DNA of 64,000 nucleotides from JBBQFI01 sp038237805 (GCA_038237805.1 JBBRYI010000001.1:248001-312000), one strand, 5' to 3'; positions 51,062 to 61,523 are shown, counted from the stretch's first letter. Notes: a model not told the origin generated them from the letters alone. Made by a program: numbers and translations.

Positions 51062-53815
51062 TCAAATGTTGAACGCCGCGGCGATCAATTGTTGTTGCTC
51101 GCGTTTGTGTATGGCGAGCGCACCCACCGCTGGGCTCGCGCTCGCCTCGCGCCCGGCATAGCTAATCTCGGGCTGCCCGGAAAGACGGCGCAGGCGCGGC
51201 TCCATAAAAGTCCACGCGCCCATGTTCTGCGATTCTTCCTGGCACCAGATTATCTTCGCCGATTTCGCGTAGGAGCCGATCAACTGCTTCAATTTTTTTT
51301 CTGCCAGTGGATAAAGCTGTTCGATGCGAATGATCGCCGCGTCGGTAATCTTCTTCGCGGAGCGATAACTCGTTAGGTCGTAATAGACTTTCCCCGAACA
51401 TAAAATCACGCGTTTGATTTTCCTGGCATCGCCGCCCTCCGCATCGCCAAAAATTTCCATGAATTTTCCGTTAGTGAAATCCTCCTCCCGCGAGGTCGCG
51501 AATTCAGCCCGCAAGAGGCTCTTTGGCGTCATGATGATGAGAGGCTTCACAAAGTCGCGCTTCATCTGCCGGCGTAGAACGTGAAAATACTGCGCCGGAG
51601 TGGTGAGGTTGCAGACCTGAATATTGTCCTCCGCGCATGCCTGGAGAAACCGTTCCAGGCGCGCGCTGGAATGTTCGGGCCCCTGGCCTTCGTAACCGTG
51701 CGGTAGCAACATCACGAGACTGCTCGGACGTTGCCATTTCGATTCCGCCGAGACGATAAACTGATCGATGATCGTCTGCGCGCCATTCGCGAAATCGCCG
51801 AACTGCGCTTCCCAGATGCAAAGCATCTCCGGATAATCGAGCGAGTATCCATAATCGAAGCCGAGCACGGCAACTTCCGAAAGAAGGCTGTTGTAAATGC
51901 AAATGCGCGCTTGTTTCGGCGCAAGATGTAAGAGAGGAATGTACGGCTTTCCCGTTTGCGCGTCGAACAACACGGCATGCCGCTGCCCGAATGTTCCGCG
52001 TCGACTGTCCTGGCCTGATAAACGAACGGGCGTTCCATCGAGCAGAAGCGACCCGAACGCGAGCGCTTCAGCAAAACCCCAATCGTACGGGCCGCCCTTT
52101 TCCAAAATTTGGCGACGCCGATCGATCAGCATTCGCTTCACTTTCGGCAGAATGTTGAAATCGTCTGGCACGCACGTGAGGCCAGCGACGATTGTCTCCA
52201 ATGTTTTTCGTGGGATCGCGGTCGCGACGGAGGAAGCGGTATATTCAGGCTGAAAAACCGCGGTCGATTCTTTGAACTTCGCCTGTTTCCCGGCCTTCTC
52301 TTTTTCCAGCGCTTCGACTTCTTCGAGCGACATTTCGAGGCGCAACGCAAATTCAGTTTCGAGCGAGGCCGCGTCATCCGGGCTGAGTGTTCCGGCTTCC
52401 AGCAGCTCGCGCTTGTAGACTTCCGCGATGGAAGGCCGTTTTGCGATCTTGGCGTAAAGATCGGGTTGGGTGAACGAAGGCTCATCCACTTCCTGGTGCC
52501 CGTATTTGCGATAGCAATAGAGATCGATCACGACGTCGCGTCCGAATTCCTGGCGGAAATCGAGCGCAGTTTCTGTAACGAACATGACCGCGAGCGGGTC
52601 CTCGCCATTCACATGAAAAATCGGCACCTCGATCATCTTTGCGATATCGGTCGCATACATGGACGAGCGCGCGTCTTCCGGCAACGTGGTGAACCCGATT
52701 TGATTATTCACGATCACGTGAACGGTACCGCCTGTGCTATAGCCCGGCAGCTGAGACATGTTTAATGTTTCAGCGACGATCCCCTGGCCTGCGAAAGCGG
52801 CATCGCCATGCAGCAGCAGCGGCAAAACTTTGCGACGATGTTCGGTGTCGCCGCGGATGCGCTGGCGCGCGCGGGCGGTTCCTTCCACTACCGGATCGAC
52901 TGCTTCCAGATGACTCGGATTGGCGGAGAGGCGAATCTCAACTTTGGCGCCGCCCTCGAGCTTTCGCTCGCTCCGATAACCGAGGTGATATTTCACATCG
53001 CCGTCGCCCGCGACGAGATCGGGAATGTAATTCTCGGTGAATTCGGTGAAGATGATCTTCAGAGATTTTCGCAGGAAGTTCGCCAGCACATTGAGGCGAC
53101 CGCGATGCGTCATCCCCATGCAGATCTCTTCAATTCCGGACCCTGGACATTTTTGCAAAATGCGATCGAGAATGACCATGAGCGACTCCGCGCCTTGCAA
53201 CGAGAAGCGCTTCTGCCCGACGTAGCGCGCGTGCAAAAAAGCTTCGAATGATTCGGCCTCCAAAAGAGAACGTAAGAGATGGATCTGCACAGAAGGTTGC
53301 GTATTTCGCTTCGCAGGACGCGACTCAAGTCGATGCAGCACCCAATTGCGAATGCGCGTGTTTTGAATGTGCATGAACTCGGTGCCGATCGTGTCCGCGT
53401 AGATGGCTCCGAGCTTCGCGATCATCTCGCGCAGCGTCATCTTTTTGCAGTCGAGAAAAAATTTCGACGAGACCTGCATGTCGAGGTCCTTGTCGCTGAA
53501 GCCGAGCTCGCGCAGTGAAAGAAGCGGATTTTGCGGGCGCTTTTCGCTCAAGGGGTCGAGGCGAGCAATCGTGTGACCAAGCGTGCGATACGCGTAGATG
53601 AGCCCGTCGACCCGCGTCTGCAGCGACGGATCGCAAACTTCATCCGTCCGAGCCGGGGCCGTTGCAGCGCCATTGCGCTCTTCCAAATCGCCGAGCTCGA
53701 ATCCTTCAAAAAAAGCGGCCCAACCGGAGTCGACTGATTCAGGATTTTCCTGCCAGCGCTGATACTTCTCCTCGAGAAGATCGGGATCGAATCGCGTGGC
53801 GAGAGACGAGTGCAT
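51062..53815 (-). CDS. sucA: 2-oxoglutarate dehydrogenase E1
   Basis: About 917 residues from ATG 53815 (MHSSLATRFDPDLLEEKYQ). E1o N-terminal segment, ThDP region (GTVHVIVNNQIGFTT, GEDPLAVMFVTETALDFRQE, YRKYGHQEVDEP) and C-terminal ICIYNSLLSEVAVLGFDYGY are typical. Decarboxylates 2-oxoglutarate in the TCA cycle with E2 and E3 encoded at 45.9-48.7 kb. The longer frame from 53851 adds twelve residues with no ribosome site. Confidence 0.95.
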   Translation of the reverse strand: MHSSLATRFDPDLLEEKYQRWQENPESVDSGWAAFFEGFELGDLEERNGAATAPARTDEVCDPSLQTRVDGLIYAYRTLGHTIARLDPLSEKRPQNPLLSLRELGFSDKDLDMQVSSKFFLDCKKMTLREMIAKLGAIYADTIGTEFMHIQNTRIRNWVLHRLESRPAKRNTQPSVQIHLLRSLLEAESFEAFLHARYVGQKRFSLQGAESLMVILDRILQKCPGSGIEEICMGMTHRGRLNVLANFLRKSLKIIFTEFTENYIPDLVAGDGDVKYHLGYRSERKLEGGAKVEIRLSANPSHLEAVDPVVEGTARARQRIRGDTEHRRKVLPLLLHGDAAFAGQGIVAETLNMSQLPGYSTGGTVHVIVNNQIGFTTLPEDARSSMYATDIAKMIEVPIFHVNGEDPLAVMFVTETALDFRQEFGRDVVIDLYCYRKYGHQEVDEPSFTQPDLYAKIAKRPSIAEVYKRELLEAGTLSPDDAASLETEFALRLEMSLEEVEALEKEKAGKQAKFKESTAVFQPEYTASSVATAIPRKTLETIVAGLTCVPDDFNILPKVKRMLIDRRRQILEKGGPYDWGFAEALAFGSLLLDGTPVRLSGQDSRRGTFGQRHAVLFDAQTGKPYIPLLHLAPKQARICIYNSLLSEVAVLGFDYGYSLDYPEMLCIWEAQFGDFANGAQTIIDQFIVSAESKWQRPSSLVMLLPHGYEGQGPEHSSARLERFLQACAEDNIQVCNLTTPAQYFHVLRRQMKRDFVKPLIIMTPKSLLRAEFATSREEDFTNGKFMEIFGDAEGGDARKIKRVILCSGKVYYDLTSYRSAKKITDAAIIRIEQLYPLAEKKLKQLIGSYAKSAKIIWCQEESQNMGAWTFMEPRLRRLSGQPEISYAGREASASPAVGALAIHKREQQQLIAAAFNI

Positions 53816-53891
53816 GACAAGTGAATCTGCAAGCATTACGCCCGGCGGCAAGTTGACAGTGCGAAGAGTGCTTTGTTACTTGCAGCGGCAA

Positions 53892-54419
53892 ATGACCGCT
53901 AGAGAAGTTTTTGAGTCCGTGACGAATGGGGGCGCAAGCGATTTCGCGCAAGTTGTTGCCATTCTCGATGCATTGGGACCCTGGTGCCTGATCGGCGGTT
54001 TGGCAGTGAATTGCTACGTTGAACCTGTTTATACCGTGGACGCCGATGTCGTTGTTGTTTCCGCGAATCTGCCTGCGATTCGCGAACGGTTGAGCGCAGC
54101 CGGGTTTTCAATCAACGCTTTTCCGCATTCTCTGAACGCTCGGAAGGAGTCAAGCAAATTGAGTGTGCAATTTACGAGCGACAATCGTTACGAACCTTTC
54201 ATCACGCGCGCCGAACACAAAGAGGTCCTCGATCAAAAAGTTCCGGTGGCGAAGTTGGAGGATGTAATTCAGGGAAAAATTTGGGCATGGCAGGACGCAG
54301 CTCGCCGGTTGAGCAAACATAAAAAAGACGAACTCGACCTGATTCGAATTGGCGAAGCTTATCCCGAAGTGCGAGGAAAACTGCCTAACGAAATCGTCAC
54401 GTTGCTCAGTGGAGGTTAG
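53892..54419 (+). CDS. Nucleotidyltransferase-like protein (third copy, distinct)
   Basis: 175 residues from ATG 53892. WCLIGGLAVNCYVEPVYTVDADVVVVS has the GG and DxD elements and LSVQFTSDNRYEPF the following strand. More distant from the 27 and 44 kb genes and without a small partner. Its stop is two bases before the protease start. Confidence 0.72.
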   Translation: MTAREVFESVTNGGASDFAQVVAILDALGPWCLIGGLAVNCYVEPVYTVDADVVVVSANLPAIRERLSAAGFSINAFPHSLNARKESSKLSVQFTSDNRYEPFITRAEHKEVLDQKVPVAKLEDVIQGKIWAWQDAARRLSKHKKDELDLIRIGEAYPEVRGKLPNEIVTLLSGG

Positions 54420-54421
54420 AG

Positions 54422-55570
54422 ATGTCTTTTCGTCGACAAATCACAAATATCTTTTTCGCCGGTGTTATCCTCTCTTTTACAGAGAACGCGTTACGCGCGC
54501 AATCTGATCCTGCCTCGGAACCGGCCGTCCTCGCTGTCGCTAAAGTCTTGCCCGCGGTCGTAAATATTAACACCGAGCGAGTCGTTAGGCGGCAGGTGCG
54601 CGATCCGTTTGAAGATTTTGCGGCGCAATTCTTCGGAAATTATCGTGGTCGCCCGCGCGAGATGCGACAGACGTTGCAAAGTCTCGGATCGGGTTTTCTG
54701 GTTGATCCTGCCGGTTACATCGTGACAAACCAGCACGTCGTGGAACGCGCAGCCGATTTGAAAATTGAAGTCACGACAAACGACGGCAAAACCTATAGCG
54801 CGCATTATATCACTGGCGACGAAGACAAGGATCTTGCCTTCATCAAGATCGACGCAAAGGCGGCATTTCCTTTCGTTAGTCTCGAAAATATTTCTCCCAA
54901 CTTGTTAGGCCAGACCGTCATCGTGGTTGGTAACGCGCTCGGTTACGGCAGTTCGATTAGCCGCGGAGTGCTGAGCGGAACGAAACGCGATATTACGGTC
55001 GACAACGTCGATTTTCGAAATCTTCTCCAAACCGATGCGGCCATTAATCCCGGGAACAGTGGCGGTCCGCTGATTGATCTTTCCGGCAGATTAGTGGGCA
55101 TTAGCTCGGCAAAAATGGCTTTCACGCCGCAAGGTGTGCCGACACAAGGACTCGGTTTTGCCATTCCGGCGGAAGTCGTCCGTAAGAGCGTGGAGGAGTT
55201 TAAGAAAGTGGCCCAGAAGCAACCGCCCGTGCCGGCCGTGGCGACCGAGCAGGCGATGCTCTTGTCTGAACGACTCTTCGGTTTGCAACTACAGGACCTC
55301 TCGGCCGAACTCGCAGCCGCACTCGGCTACGCGAGCGGACGTGGCGTGTTGGTCAGCGCGGTCGAACCCGACAGTCCGGCGGATCGCGCCGGTATCGAGC
55401 GCGGCCTCGTCCTCTATCGCATCGGCAATTACGATGTGAATTCCGTGAAACAGGTGGACAATTTACTTAAGCGCGCGAACAGCGGAGCACGTATCGATTT
55501 CGCCATAGGAATTGTGCGCGATGATGGTAACGGTCAACATCTCGAACATGTGACACTGGCGGCGCGCTAA
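54422..55570 (+). CDS. DegQ/HtrA-type serine protease with PDZ
   Basis: 382 residues. Signal peptide (FFAGVILSFTENALRAQ), trypsin-like domain with His105 (VTNQHVVE), Asp137 (EDKDLAFIK) and Ser213 (NPGNSGGPL), and one C-terminal PDZ (GRGVLVSAVEPDSPADRAGI). Periplasmic protein quality control. Confidence 0.93.
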   Translation: MSFRRQITNIFFAGVILSFTENALRAQSDPASEPAVLAVAKVLPAVVNINTERVVRRQVRDPFEDFAAQFFGNYRGRPREMRQTLQSLGSGFLVDPAGYIVTNQHVVERAADLKIEVTTNDGKTYSAHYITGDEDKDLAFIKIDAKAAFPFVSLENISPNLLGQTVIVVGNALGYGSSISRGVLSGTKRDITVDNVDFRNLLQTDAAINPGNSGGPLIDLSGRLVGISSAKMAFTPQGVPTQGLGFAIPAEVVRKSVEEFKKVAQKQPPVPAVATEQAMLLSERLFGLQLQDLSAELAAALGYASGRGVLVSAVEPDSPADRAGIERGLVLYRIGNYDVNSVKQVDNLLKRANSGARIDFAIGIVRDDGNGQHLEHVTLAAR

Positions 55571-55625
55571 TGCGAAAAAATTGCAACGGATCGCGCGTCA
55601 AATTGTCTGAGGGAAATGTTGCGAA

Positions 55626-56561
55626 ATGATTAAGGTCGAAAATCTCACCAAACGTTTCGCCGGCCAGGCCGCGATTCAGGATCTGAATTTCGAAGTCGGT
55701 AAGGGAGAAATCATGGGCTTCCTCGGCCCGAATGGCGCGGGCAAAAGCACGACGATGCGTATTTTGTCCAGCTTTATGCCCCCCACTTCCGGTCGCGCCA
55801 CTGTCGCCGGTTTCGATATTTTCGAGCAATCGCTGCAGGCCCGCGCGCATCTCGGTTACATGCCCGAAAACGTTCCGCTCTACAACGACATGCGGGTGAC
55901 AGAGTATTTGAACTATCGGGCCGCGCTCAAGGGGGTGCCACATCGACGCATGCCGGAACGCGTCGGCGATGTGAAAGAGCTTTGCGGTTTGAAAGATGTG
56001 GAGAAGAAATTAATTGGCGCACTTTCGAAAGGTTACCGGCAACGCGTCGGTCTCGCCGATGCGCTCGTGCACGAACCCGATCTGCTCATCCTCGACGAAC
56101 CGACGAGTGGGCTCGATCCCAATCAGATTCGGCAAGTGCGCGATCTGATCAAAAATCTTGGCAAGCAACATACGATCTTGCTCTCGACGCATATTTTGCC
56201 CGAAGTCGAAATGACGTGCAGCCGCGTCATCATTATTCATAAGGGCCGCATTGAAGCTTGCGACACGCCGGAAAATCTTCTCGGCCAGATTCGCACGGCC
56301 GGTGGCGTGCGAGTCGAAGCGAAAGTCGGAAACGATAATGGCGCGGTAGAATTAAAGAAAATTGCCGGCGTCCGCGATGTGTCGACGTCGAGCGATGGCG
56401 ATTGGAAGACTTTTTCGTTGCGCGTCGAGTCTGGCGCGGATGTGCGCGAGGAAATCTTTCGCCTGGCGAGCGCGCGCCACTGGAGTGTACGCGAATTGTC
56501 GCAACAGCGCGCCACGCTCGAAGATGTTTTCGTAGAGATCACGCATCCCGACGAAATCTAG
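55626..56561 (+). CDS. ABC transporter ATP-binding protein (GldA-like)
   Basis: 311 residues. Walker A FLGPNGAGKSTTMRIL, signature LSKGYRQRVGLADAL, Walker B LLILDEPTSGLDPNQ. Heads a four-gene unit with a permease, an ABC_transp_aux protein and a DUF4340 protein, the arrangement of Gld-type transporters. Gliding itself is not implied. Confidence 0.92.
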   Translation: MIKVENLTKRFAGQAAIQDLNFEVGKGEIMGFLGPNGAGKSTTMRILSSFMPPTSGRATVAGFDIFEQSLQARAHLGYMPENVPLYNDMRVTEYLNYRAALKGVPHRRMPERVGDVKELCGLKDVEKKLIGALSKGYRQRVGLADALVHEPDLLILDEPTSGLDPNQIRQVRDLIKNLGKQHTILLSTHILPEVEMTCSRVIIIHKGRIEACDTPENLLGQIRTAGGVRVEAKVGNDNGAVELKKIAGVRDVSTSSDGDWKTFSLRVESGADVREEIFRLASARHWSVRELSQQRATLEDVFVEITHPDEI

Positions 56562-56600
56562 ATCGAAACGAAATGAGCAATCCTGAACCACTCGCAAGCT

Positions 56601-56679
56601 GTCATCCTGAGCGTAGCGAAGGACCTCACAAAAATCCCACGGCGTTATTCGCGAGATCCCTCGCTGCGCTCGGGATGAC
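56601..56679. repeat. REP-like inverted repeat (GTCATCCTGAGCG type)
   Basis: GTCATCCTGAGCGTAGCGAA on the left and TCGCTGCGCTCGGGATGAC on the right, a dispersed palindrome seen in many bacterial genomes. It lies between the ATPase and permease genes of one operon. Confidence 0.75.
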
Positions 56680-56708
56680 CACCGCCTTTTTTAACCACCG
56701 TTTTTTAA

Positions 56709-57464
56709 ATGCGTAAATTTTTCGTCCTGCTCAATCGCGAGGTGCGCAGTTATTTCTATTCACCGATCGCCTACATTGTTCTCGTTTTTTTCCTGCTCGT
56801 TAGCGGCGTCGACTTCTATTTTCAAATCTCGTTCATGAATCAGCGGCCGGTGCCGTACTCGGTGCAGGAGGCGTTTTTTAATTCGGTCTTCTTCTGGTTT
56901 GCGTTCGTCCTCATTTTCCCGCTCATCACCATGCGTCTCTTCGCGGAAGAATTTAAACTCGGCACAATCGAGCCGCTCATGACCGCGCCTGTGCGCGACT
57001 GGCAGGTCGTGCTCGCCAAATTTTTTGGGGCGCTCGTTTTCTACATCGTCCTTTGGATTCCGACCCTCCTTTACTTTGTTATTTTTCAGGCGATCACGCA
57101 TCAACCGGCGGCCAACTCCACCGGCGCATATCTCGGCGCCTATCTCATGCTGCTCTTGCTCGGCATGTTTTATTTATCGGTCGGTTGCCTCGCATCGGTC
57201 CTAACGAAGAACCAAATCATCGCCGCCGTTATTTCTTTCAGCGCGATCACGCTTCTTTTCTTTCTCGGATTAGTCTCCTTCATTCTGCTCGACATTAGCT
57301 CGAGCACTCGGCAACTACTTGGTTACTTTTCGGCGATCGAGCAAATGGGAACGCTTTCCCGCGGCGAGATCGACACGCGTCCGATGGTTCTCTACCTCAG
57401 CATGACGGTAGTGATGCTGATGCTCACCCACCAGGCGTTTCAATCACGTAAGTGGAGACTGTAA
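56709..57464 (+). CDS. ABC transporter permease (GldF-like)
   Basis: 251 residues, six hydrophobic helices, starting KFFVLLNREVRSYFYSPIAY. The loop FNSVFFWFAFVLIFPLITMRLFAEE is typical of ABC-2 permeases of this group. Ends four bases before the next gene. Confidence 0.9.
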   Translation: MRKFFVLLNREVRSYFYSPIAYIVLVFFLLVSGVDFYFQISFMNQRPVPYSVQEAFFNSVFFWFAFVLIFPLITMRLFAEEFKLGTIEPLMTAPVRDWQVVLAKFFGALVFYIVLWIPTLLYFVIFQAITHQPAANSTGAYLGAYLMLLLLGMFYLSVGCLASVLTKNQIIAAVISFSAITLLFFLGLVSFILLDISSSTRQLLGYFSAIEQMGTLSRGEIDTRPMVLYLSMTVVMLMLTHQAFQSRKWRL

Positions 57465-57467
57465 AAA

Positions 57468-58964
57468 ATGGCTGACGAAACAGTTTCACAAACAAAGCCG
57501 AAAAAGATCCATCGCATCCAGATTGGATTGAACGTCCTCGTCCAGATCGGGCTGATCCTCTTTCTAGCGGCGATGGTCAACTACCTCGGCTTTGAACATT
57601 ACAAGCGCTGGGACCTTTCGCGCGACAAGAAGTACGCGCTCTCCGACAAAACGAAGCGCTTTCTCGATAGCATCAAAGGCAAAATGCGGATGACCCTGTT
57701 CTTCGGCCCGAACAACCCCATCGGTCCCGACGTGCAGAATCTGCTGACCGAATATCAGTACGCGGCCAAGGGAAAAATTGACGTCGAAAATGTCGATCCG
57801 GAGCGGAGCCTTTCTCGCGCGAAAGAGCTCTTCGATAAATACAAGGTGGTAAGCGACGAAAGTCTTCTCATTCTCGATTACCAGGGTCGAAACAAAACGG
57901 TCAAAGCATCGGAGATGGCCGATGTTGATCAAGGCAATCCGATGTTTGGCGAGCAGCCGAAGATCGCCGCGTTTAAAGGCGAACAAGCGATCACGAGCGC
58001 GATGATTGATTTGGTGGAAGGCAAGAAGAACACGCTTGGGTATGTCCTCGGACACAAGGAACCGCCGATCGCGGAGAACAGTCCCGTCTCGACTCTGAAA
58101 ACGTTCATCGAAAACGAGAACATTAAATTTCAGCCGGTGAACTTGTTCGAAGTCCCGGCCGTTCCGGCAGAAATCAAAACGATTTTCGTCAACGGCCCGC
58201 AGTACGATTTCTCGGACCGCGAGATGAAGCTGTTGCGCGATTTTTGGGCAAAGCAGGGCCGCATTTTATTACTGCGCGATCCGGCGGCCAAGACACCAAA
58301 GCTGGATGCATTTTTGAACGAGCTCGGTGTCAAAGTAAACGACGACCGACTCATGGCGATGGTGCAGACCGGCATCCAGGAGGTTGCGCGCGTGCGCGAC
58401 GTTCTCGCTCATTTCCTTCCCGACAACCCGGTCACCGGACGTCTGGCGAATGTCCAGGCGGCTTTCGTCGGTGGTGCGTCTTCGCTCACGCTCAATCCCG
58501 AGCGCGGACCTACCGCAACCATCCGGGTTCAGCCGCTCGCGCAGGCCGAGAAAGGTTATTGGGGCGAAGCCGAGTACAATTCTAATGACGAAGTGAAACT
58601 ACAGTTCGATCCGGCACGCGATCACGGCCCGCCGTTAAATATTGCCGCGTCCATCGAGCAGGGAGGCAGCGGCGATGAACGTGTGCAGGTGAATTCATCG
58701 CGCATGGTAGTCGTGAGCACCGCGACTTTCGTCCAGGACAATGCGATCACGCAGGGTCAGCAAGCGCTCGATTTTGTTTCTGCCAGCGTGAATTGGTTGA
58801 TGAACCGCGAACAGCTTATCGGCATTGCACCGAAAATTCCCAAGACGCTGACGTTCACACTCGATCAGAAAGCGTTGGCAAATATGCGTCTGCTTGTTCT
58901 TCTTTTGCTGCCGCTTATTCCCGCTGTGATTGGCTTTTTGGTTTGGTGGCAACGTCGCGCCTAA
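57468..58964 (+). CDS. GldG-family auxiliary ABC protein
   Basis: 498 residues. One N-terminal helix (VQIGLILFLAAMVNYLGF), an ABC_transp_aux body (RDKKYALSDKTKRFLDSIKG, TLGYVLGHKEPPI, ILLLRDPAAKTPKLDAFL) and a C-terminal helix (LLVLLLLPLIPAVIGFLVWW). Extracytoplasmic partner of the permease. Confidence 0.9.
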   Translation: MADETVSQTKPKKIHRIQIGLNVLVQIGLILFLAAMVNYLGFEHYKRWDLSRDKKYALSDKTKRFLDSIKGKMRMTLFFGPNNPIGPDVQNLLTEYQYAAKGKIDVENVDPERSLSRAKELFDKYKVVSDESLLILDYQGRNKTVKASEMADVDQGNPMFGEQPKIAAFKGEQAITSAMIDLVEGKKNTLGYVLGHKEPPIAENSPVSTLKTFIENENIKFQPVNLFEVPAVPAEIKTIFVNGPQYDFSDREMKLLRDFWAKQGRILLLRDPAAKTPKLDAFLNELGVKVNDDRLMAMVQTGIQEVARVRDVLAHFLPDNPVTGRLANVQAAFVGGASSLTLNPERGPTATIRVQPLAQAEKGYWGEAEYNSNDEVKLQFDPARDHGPPLNIAASIEQGGSGDERVQVNSSRMVVVSTATFVQDNAITQGQQALDFVSASVNWLMNREQLIGIAPKIPKTLTFTLDQKALANMRLLVLLLLPLIPAVIGFLVWWQRRA

Positions 58965-58979
58965 CCGGTTGAAGATTCG

Positions 58980-60821
58980 ATGAAACTTAAAACGACGCTT
59001 GTTTTACTGGTTATTGTCGTGGCGGTCGCGTTGTTCATAAAATTTATCGAGAGCAAACGTCCGAACACGGAGGAGGCAACACGCCAGGCTGGAAATGTTC
59101 TCAACTTCGAGCGCGAAAAACTCGAAGGCATAATTATTCAGAACGGCGATGACAAGACCGAGTTACGGCAGCACGACAACAAATGGCGTGTAGAATCGCC
59201 GATTAAGGATCAAGCGGATAACGGCGCTCTTTCCACATTGATCTCGGATTTGGAAAACTGGCGCAAAGACGACACGATTCCAGCCAAAGAGATCGGTGCA
59301 GTCAAAGGTCGGCTCGAAGAGTACGGTCTGAACAAACCAAAACTGCGCCTCAAACTGCTCGGTCAGGGAATGCCGCCGGAAGTTTTCTTCGGTAAAGACG
59401 CTGCCTTGGAAGGCAAGATGTATGTGCGGTTCGAAAATTCGAAAGAGACGTTCATCGCGGCTAATTCGGTCAAGAACGAGATTGCGAAAAAACCGGAAGA
59501 TTTTCGCGACCGGAAGCTGACCGAATTAACGACGGCGCAGGTTTCGCGCGTATTGGTGAAAACGCCGGCCGGCGAAATGGAATTGCAGAAGAAGACGGAT
59601 CACTGGGAGATCGTGAAACCGTTGCGCGCGCGTGCTGACGATCAAAAGGTGGGCGATCTTCTCGCGCAGATAACGACGGCGCGGATTGAAACATTCGTTG
59701 CCGATGATCGCGGCGATTTGCACCCCTATGGGTTGGCGGAGCCCCGCGGTTCTATCACGCTTTTCACTCCAGAGGATAAACAAGGGCAAGCTTTGCAGAT
59801 CGGCGGCGTTCCCGAAAAATCGAAGGAACAGATTTACGTCCGTTTCGGTTCGCGCAACGCAGTCTATACGTTGCCAAAAAAAATCGAAGAGATACTGAAT
59901 ACCAAGCCTAACGACTTACGCGATCGGCATCTTGTTCGTTTCGAAACCAATGTTCTCGATCGCATCACGATCGATGCGCCGGGCAAGAACAAGACCGTTC
60001 TCGCACGCAAGAATGAAAACTGGACGATATCCAGCCGCAACAATCAGCCGGCGAACGTTGACGAAGTAAATCGATTGATCGAAACACTAAAGAACGAGCA
60101 GGTCACGAAGTTCGTCGCGGACGTGGCGTCGGAGCTTGGCAAGTACGGACTGGACAAGCCGCAGCTGCAGGTCACGCTGAGCTCTTTCGCCTCGGAAAAC
60201 ACGGCGGAAACAAAATCCGGCGAACAACCTTTTGCCACGATCGCGTTCGGTAAAACCGAAGGTGACGATGTCTACGCGCGCCTCGGCGACGAGCCGTTCA
60301 TCGTCGCAGTCAAACGCACTCTACTCGATAAGATTTTCGTCGATCCGTTGCAATGGCAGGAGGTCGTCATCTTCCGCTTCAAGCCCGAACAAGTGCACCG
60401 GCTCAGCGTTGTGACAGATCGCGAGCAATCGATCACCCGCGGACCGAAGAACGAATGGAAGTGGGTGACGGGAAGCGGTCCGATTGATCAAGTGAATGTG
60501 AAATCTCTTCTCAACACGCTGACCGCATTGCATGCGGTTCGGTGGGTGGGAGAGACGACGCCTGCTCATACATTCGAGAAGCCGCAGATTGCGATCACGT
60601 TCACGACGTCAGCAGATGACAAAAGCACTCACAAACTTTTGATCGGCGCAGCGACCGGCGACGGCATGTGGTTCGCCAAAACAGATGACCGCGAAGGAAC
60701 ATTTGTTATCAGCAATCCAGATTTCACTGCGTTGAGGTTGCCGCTCGCAAACCTAGCCGCGCCATCGCCCTCAGTCGGCGCTAGTTTGACACCTTCCCCG
60801 TCACCTGCCGCGACCCCTTAG
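58980..60821 (+). CDS. DUF4340 protein
   Basis: 613 residues. N-terminal anchor helix (TLVLLVIVVAVALFIKF) and three related segments such as RVESPIKDQADNGALSTLIS and WEIVKPLRARADDQKVGDLL, the DUF4340 repeat. Always found with GldG-type genes; function unknown. Its TAG overlaps the TAA of convergent ubiE (TTAG). Confidence 0.88.
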   Translation: MKLKTTLVLLVIVVAVALFIKFIESKRPNTEEATRQAGNVLNFEREKLEGIIIQNGDDKTELRQHDNKWRVESPIKDQADNGALSTLISDLENWRKDDTIPAKEIGAVKGRLEEYGLNKPKLRLKLLGQGMPPEVFFGKDAALEGKMYVRFENSKETFIAANSVKNEIAKKPEDFRDRKLTELTTAQVSRVLVKTPAGEMELQKKTDHWEIVKPLRARADDQKVGDLLAQITTARIETFVADDRGDLHPYGLAEPRGSITLFTPEDKQGQALQIGGVPEKSKEQIYVRFGSRNAVYTLPKKIEEILNTKPNDLRDRHLVRFETNVLDRITIDAPGKNKTVLARKNENWTISSRNNQPANVDEVNRLIETLKNEQVTKFVADVASELGKYGLDKPQLQVTLSSFASENTAETKSGEQPFATIAFGKTEGDDVYARLGDEPFIVAVKRTLLDKIFVDPLQWQEVVIFRFKPEQVHRLSVVTDREQSITRGPKNEWKWVTGSGPIDQVNVKSLLNTLTALHAVRWVGETTPAHTFEKPQIAITFTTSADDKSTHKLLIGAATGDGMWFAKTDDREGTFVISNPDFTALRLPLANLAAPSPSVGASLTPSPSPAATP

Positions 60822-61516
60822 CGTTTCGTCGCGCTATACATCGTGACGATGCCACCGGTCATTGGTCGAGCATCGGCGCCGTTGAAGCCATTTCCTTCGA
60901 TCAATTGCAGCATGTCATTGCCGCTCGGAAATTCTTCGATCGACGCGCCCAAATAATCGTACGCCTCTTTTTGACCGGTGAGAAACCCCGCCAGTCGCGG
61001 CAGACAATGGTGCAAATAAAAACGATATGGCCCACGAAGTCCTGAATGCGGAATGGAGAAGTCGAGGACGAGGACGTGGCCCAATGTATCCAAAACGCGC
61101 GCCATCTCGCGAAGCGCCCCACCCCAGTCCACCACATTGCGCAATCCGAACGCGATCGTGACGCAATCGAATGAACGATCGCCAAATGGGAGATCAAGCG
61201 CATCGGCTACAACCGTTTCGGTCACGCCCTTCTTTCGCGCGATCTCGAGCATCTCCGGCGAGAAATCCGCGCCTACAACTTTCGCTTTTGGCAGCCGATG
61301 CTCGATCGCAAGGGCGAGGTCACCACTGCCCGTGGCGAGATCGAGAATTCGGTGCGGCTTCCACGATTCCACTAATCGCCCTGCGCGAGCGCGCCAGAAA
61401 AAATCCACGCCGAGACTTAAGATGTGGTTAGCCAAGTCATATCGGTTCGCCACGCGTCCGAACATTTCGCGCACAATTTCCGGATCGCGCGCCACGGAAT
61501 GTGAAGGGAAATTCAA
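60818..61516 (-). CDS. ubiE: Demethylmenaquinone/ubiquinone methyltransferase
   Basis: 232 residues. MFGRVANRYDLANHILSLGVD, ILDLATGSGDLALAIE and VTIAFGLRNVVDWGGALREM are the UbiE/MenG signatures. Catalyses the C-methylation step of menaquinone synthesis; ubiquinone is unlikely in this phylum. Confidence 0.94.
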   Translation of the reverse strand: MNFPSHSVARDPEIVREMFGRVANRYDLANHILSLGVDFFWRARAGRLVESWKPHRILDLATGSGDLALAIEHRLPKAKVVGADFSPEMLEIARKKGVTETVVADALDLPFGDRSFDCVTIAFGLRNVVDWGGALREMARVLDTLGHVLVLDFSIPHSGLRGPYRFYLHHCLPRLAGFLTGQKEAYDYLGASIEEFPSGNDMLQLIEGNGFNGADARPMTGGIVTMYSATKR

Positions 61517-61523
61517 CTTTGTC

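Noticed and set aside
52109..52765. 218-codon + strand open frame
   Set aside because: Antisense to sucA, no recognisable motif.
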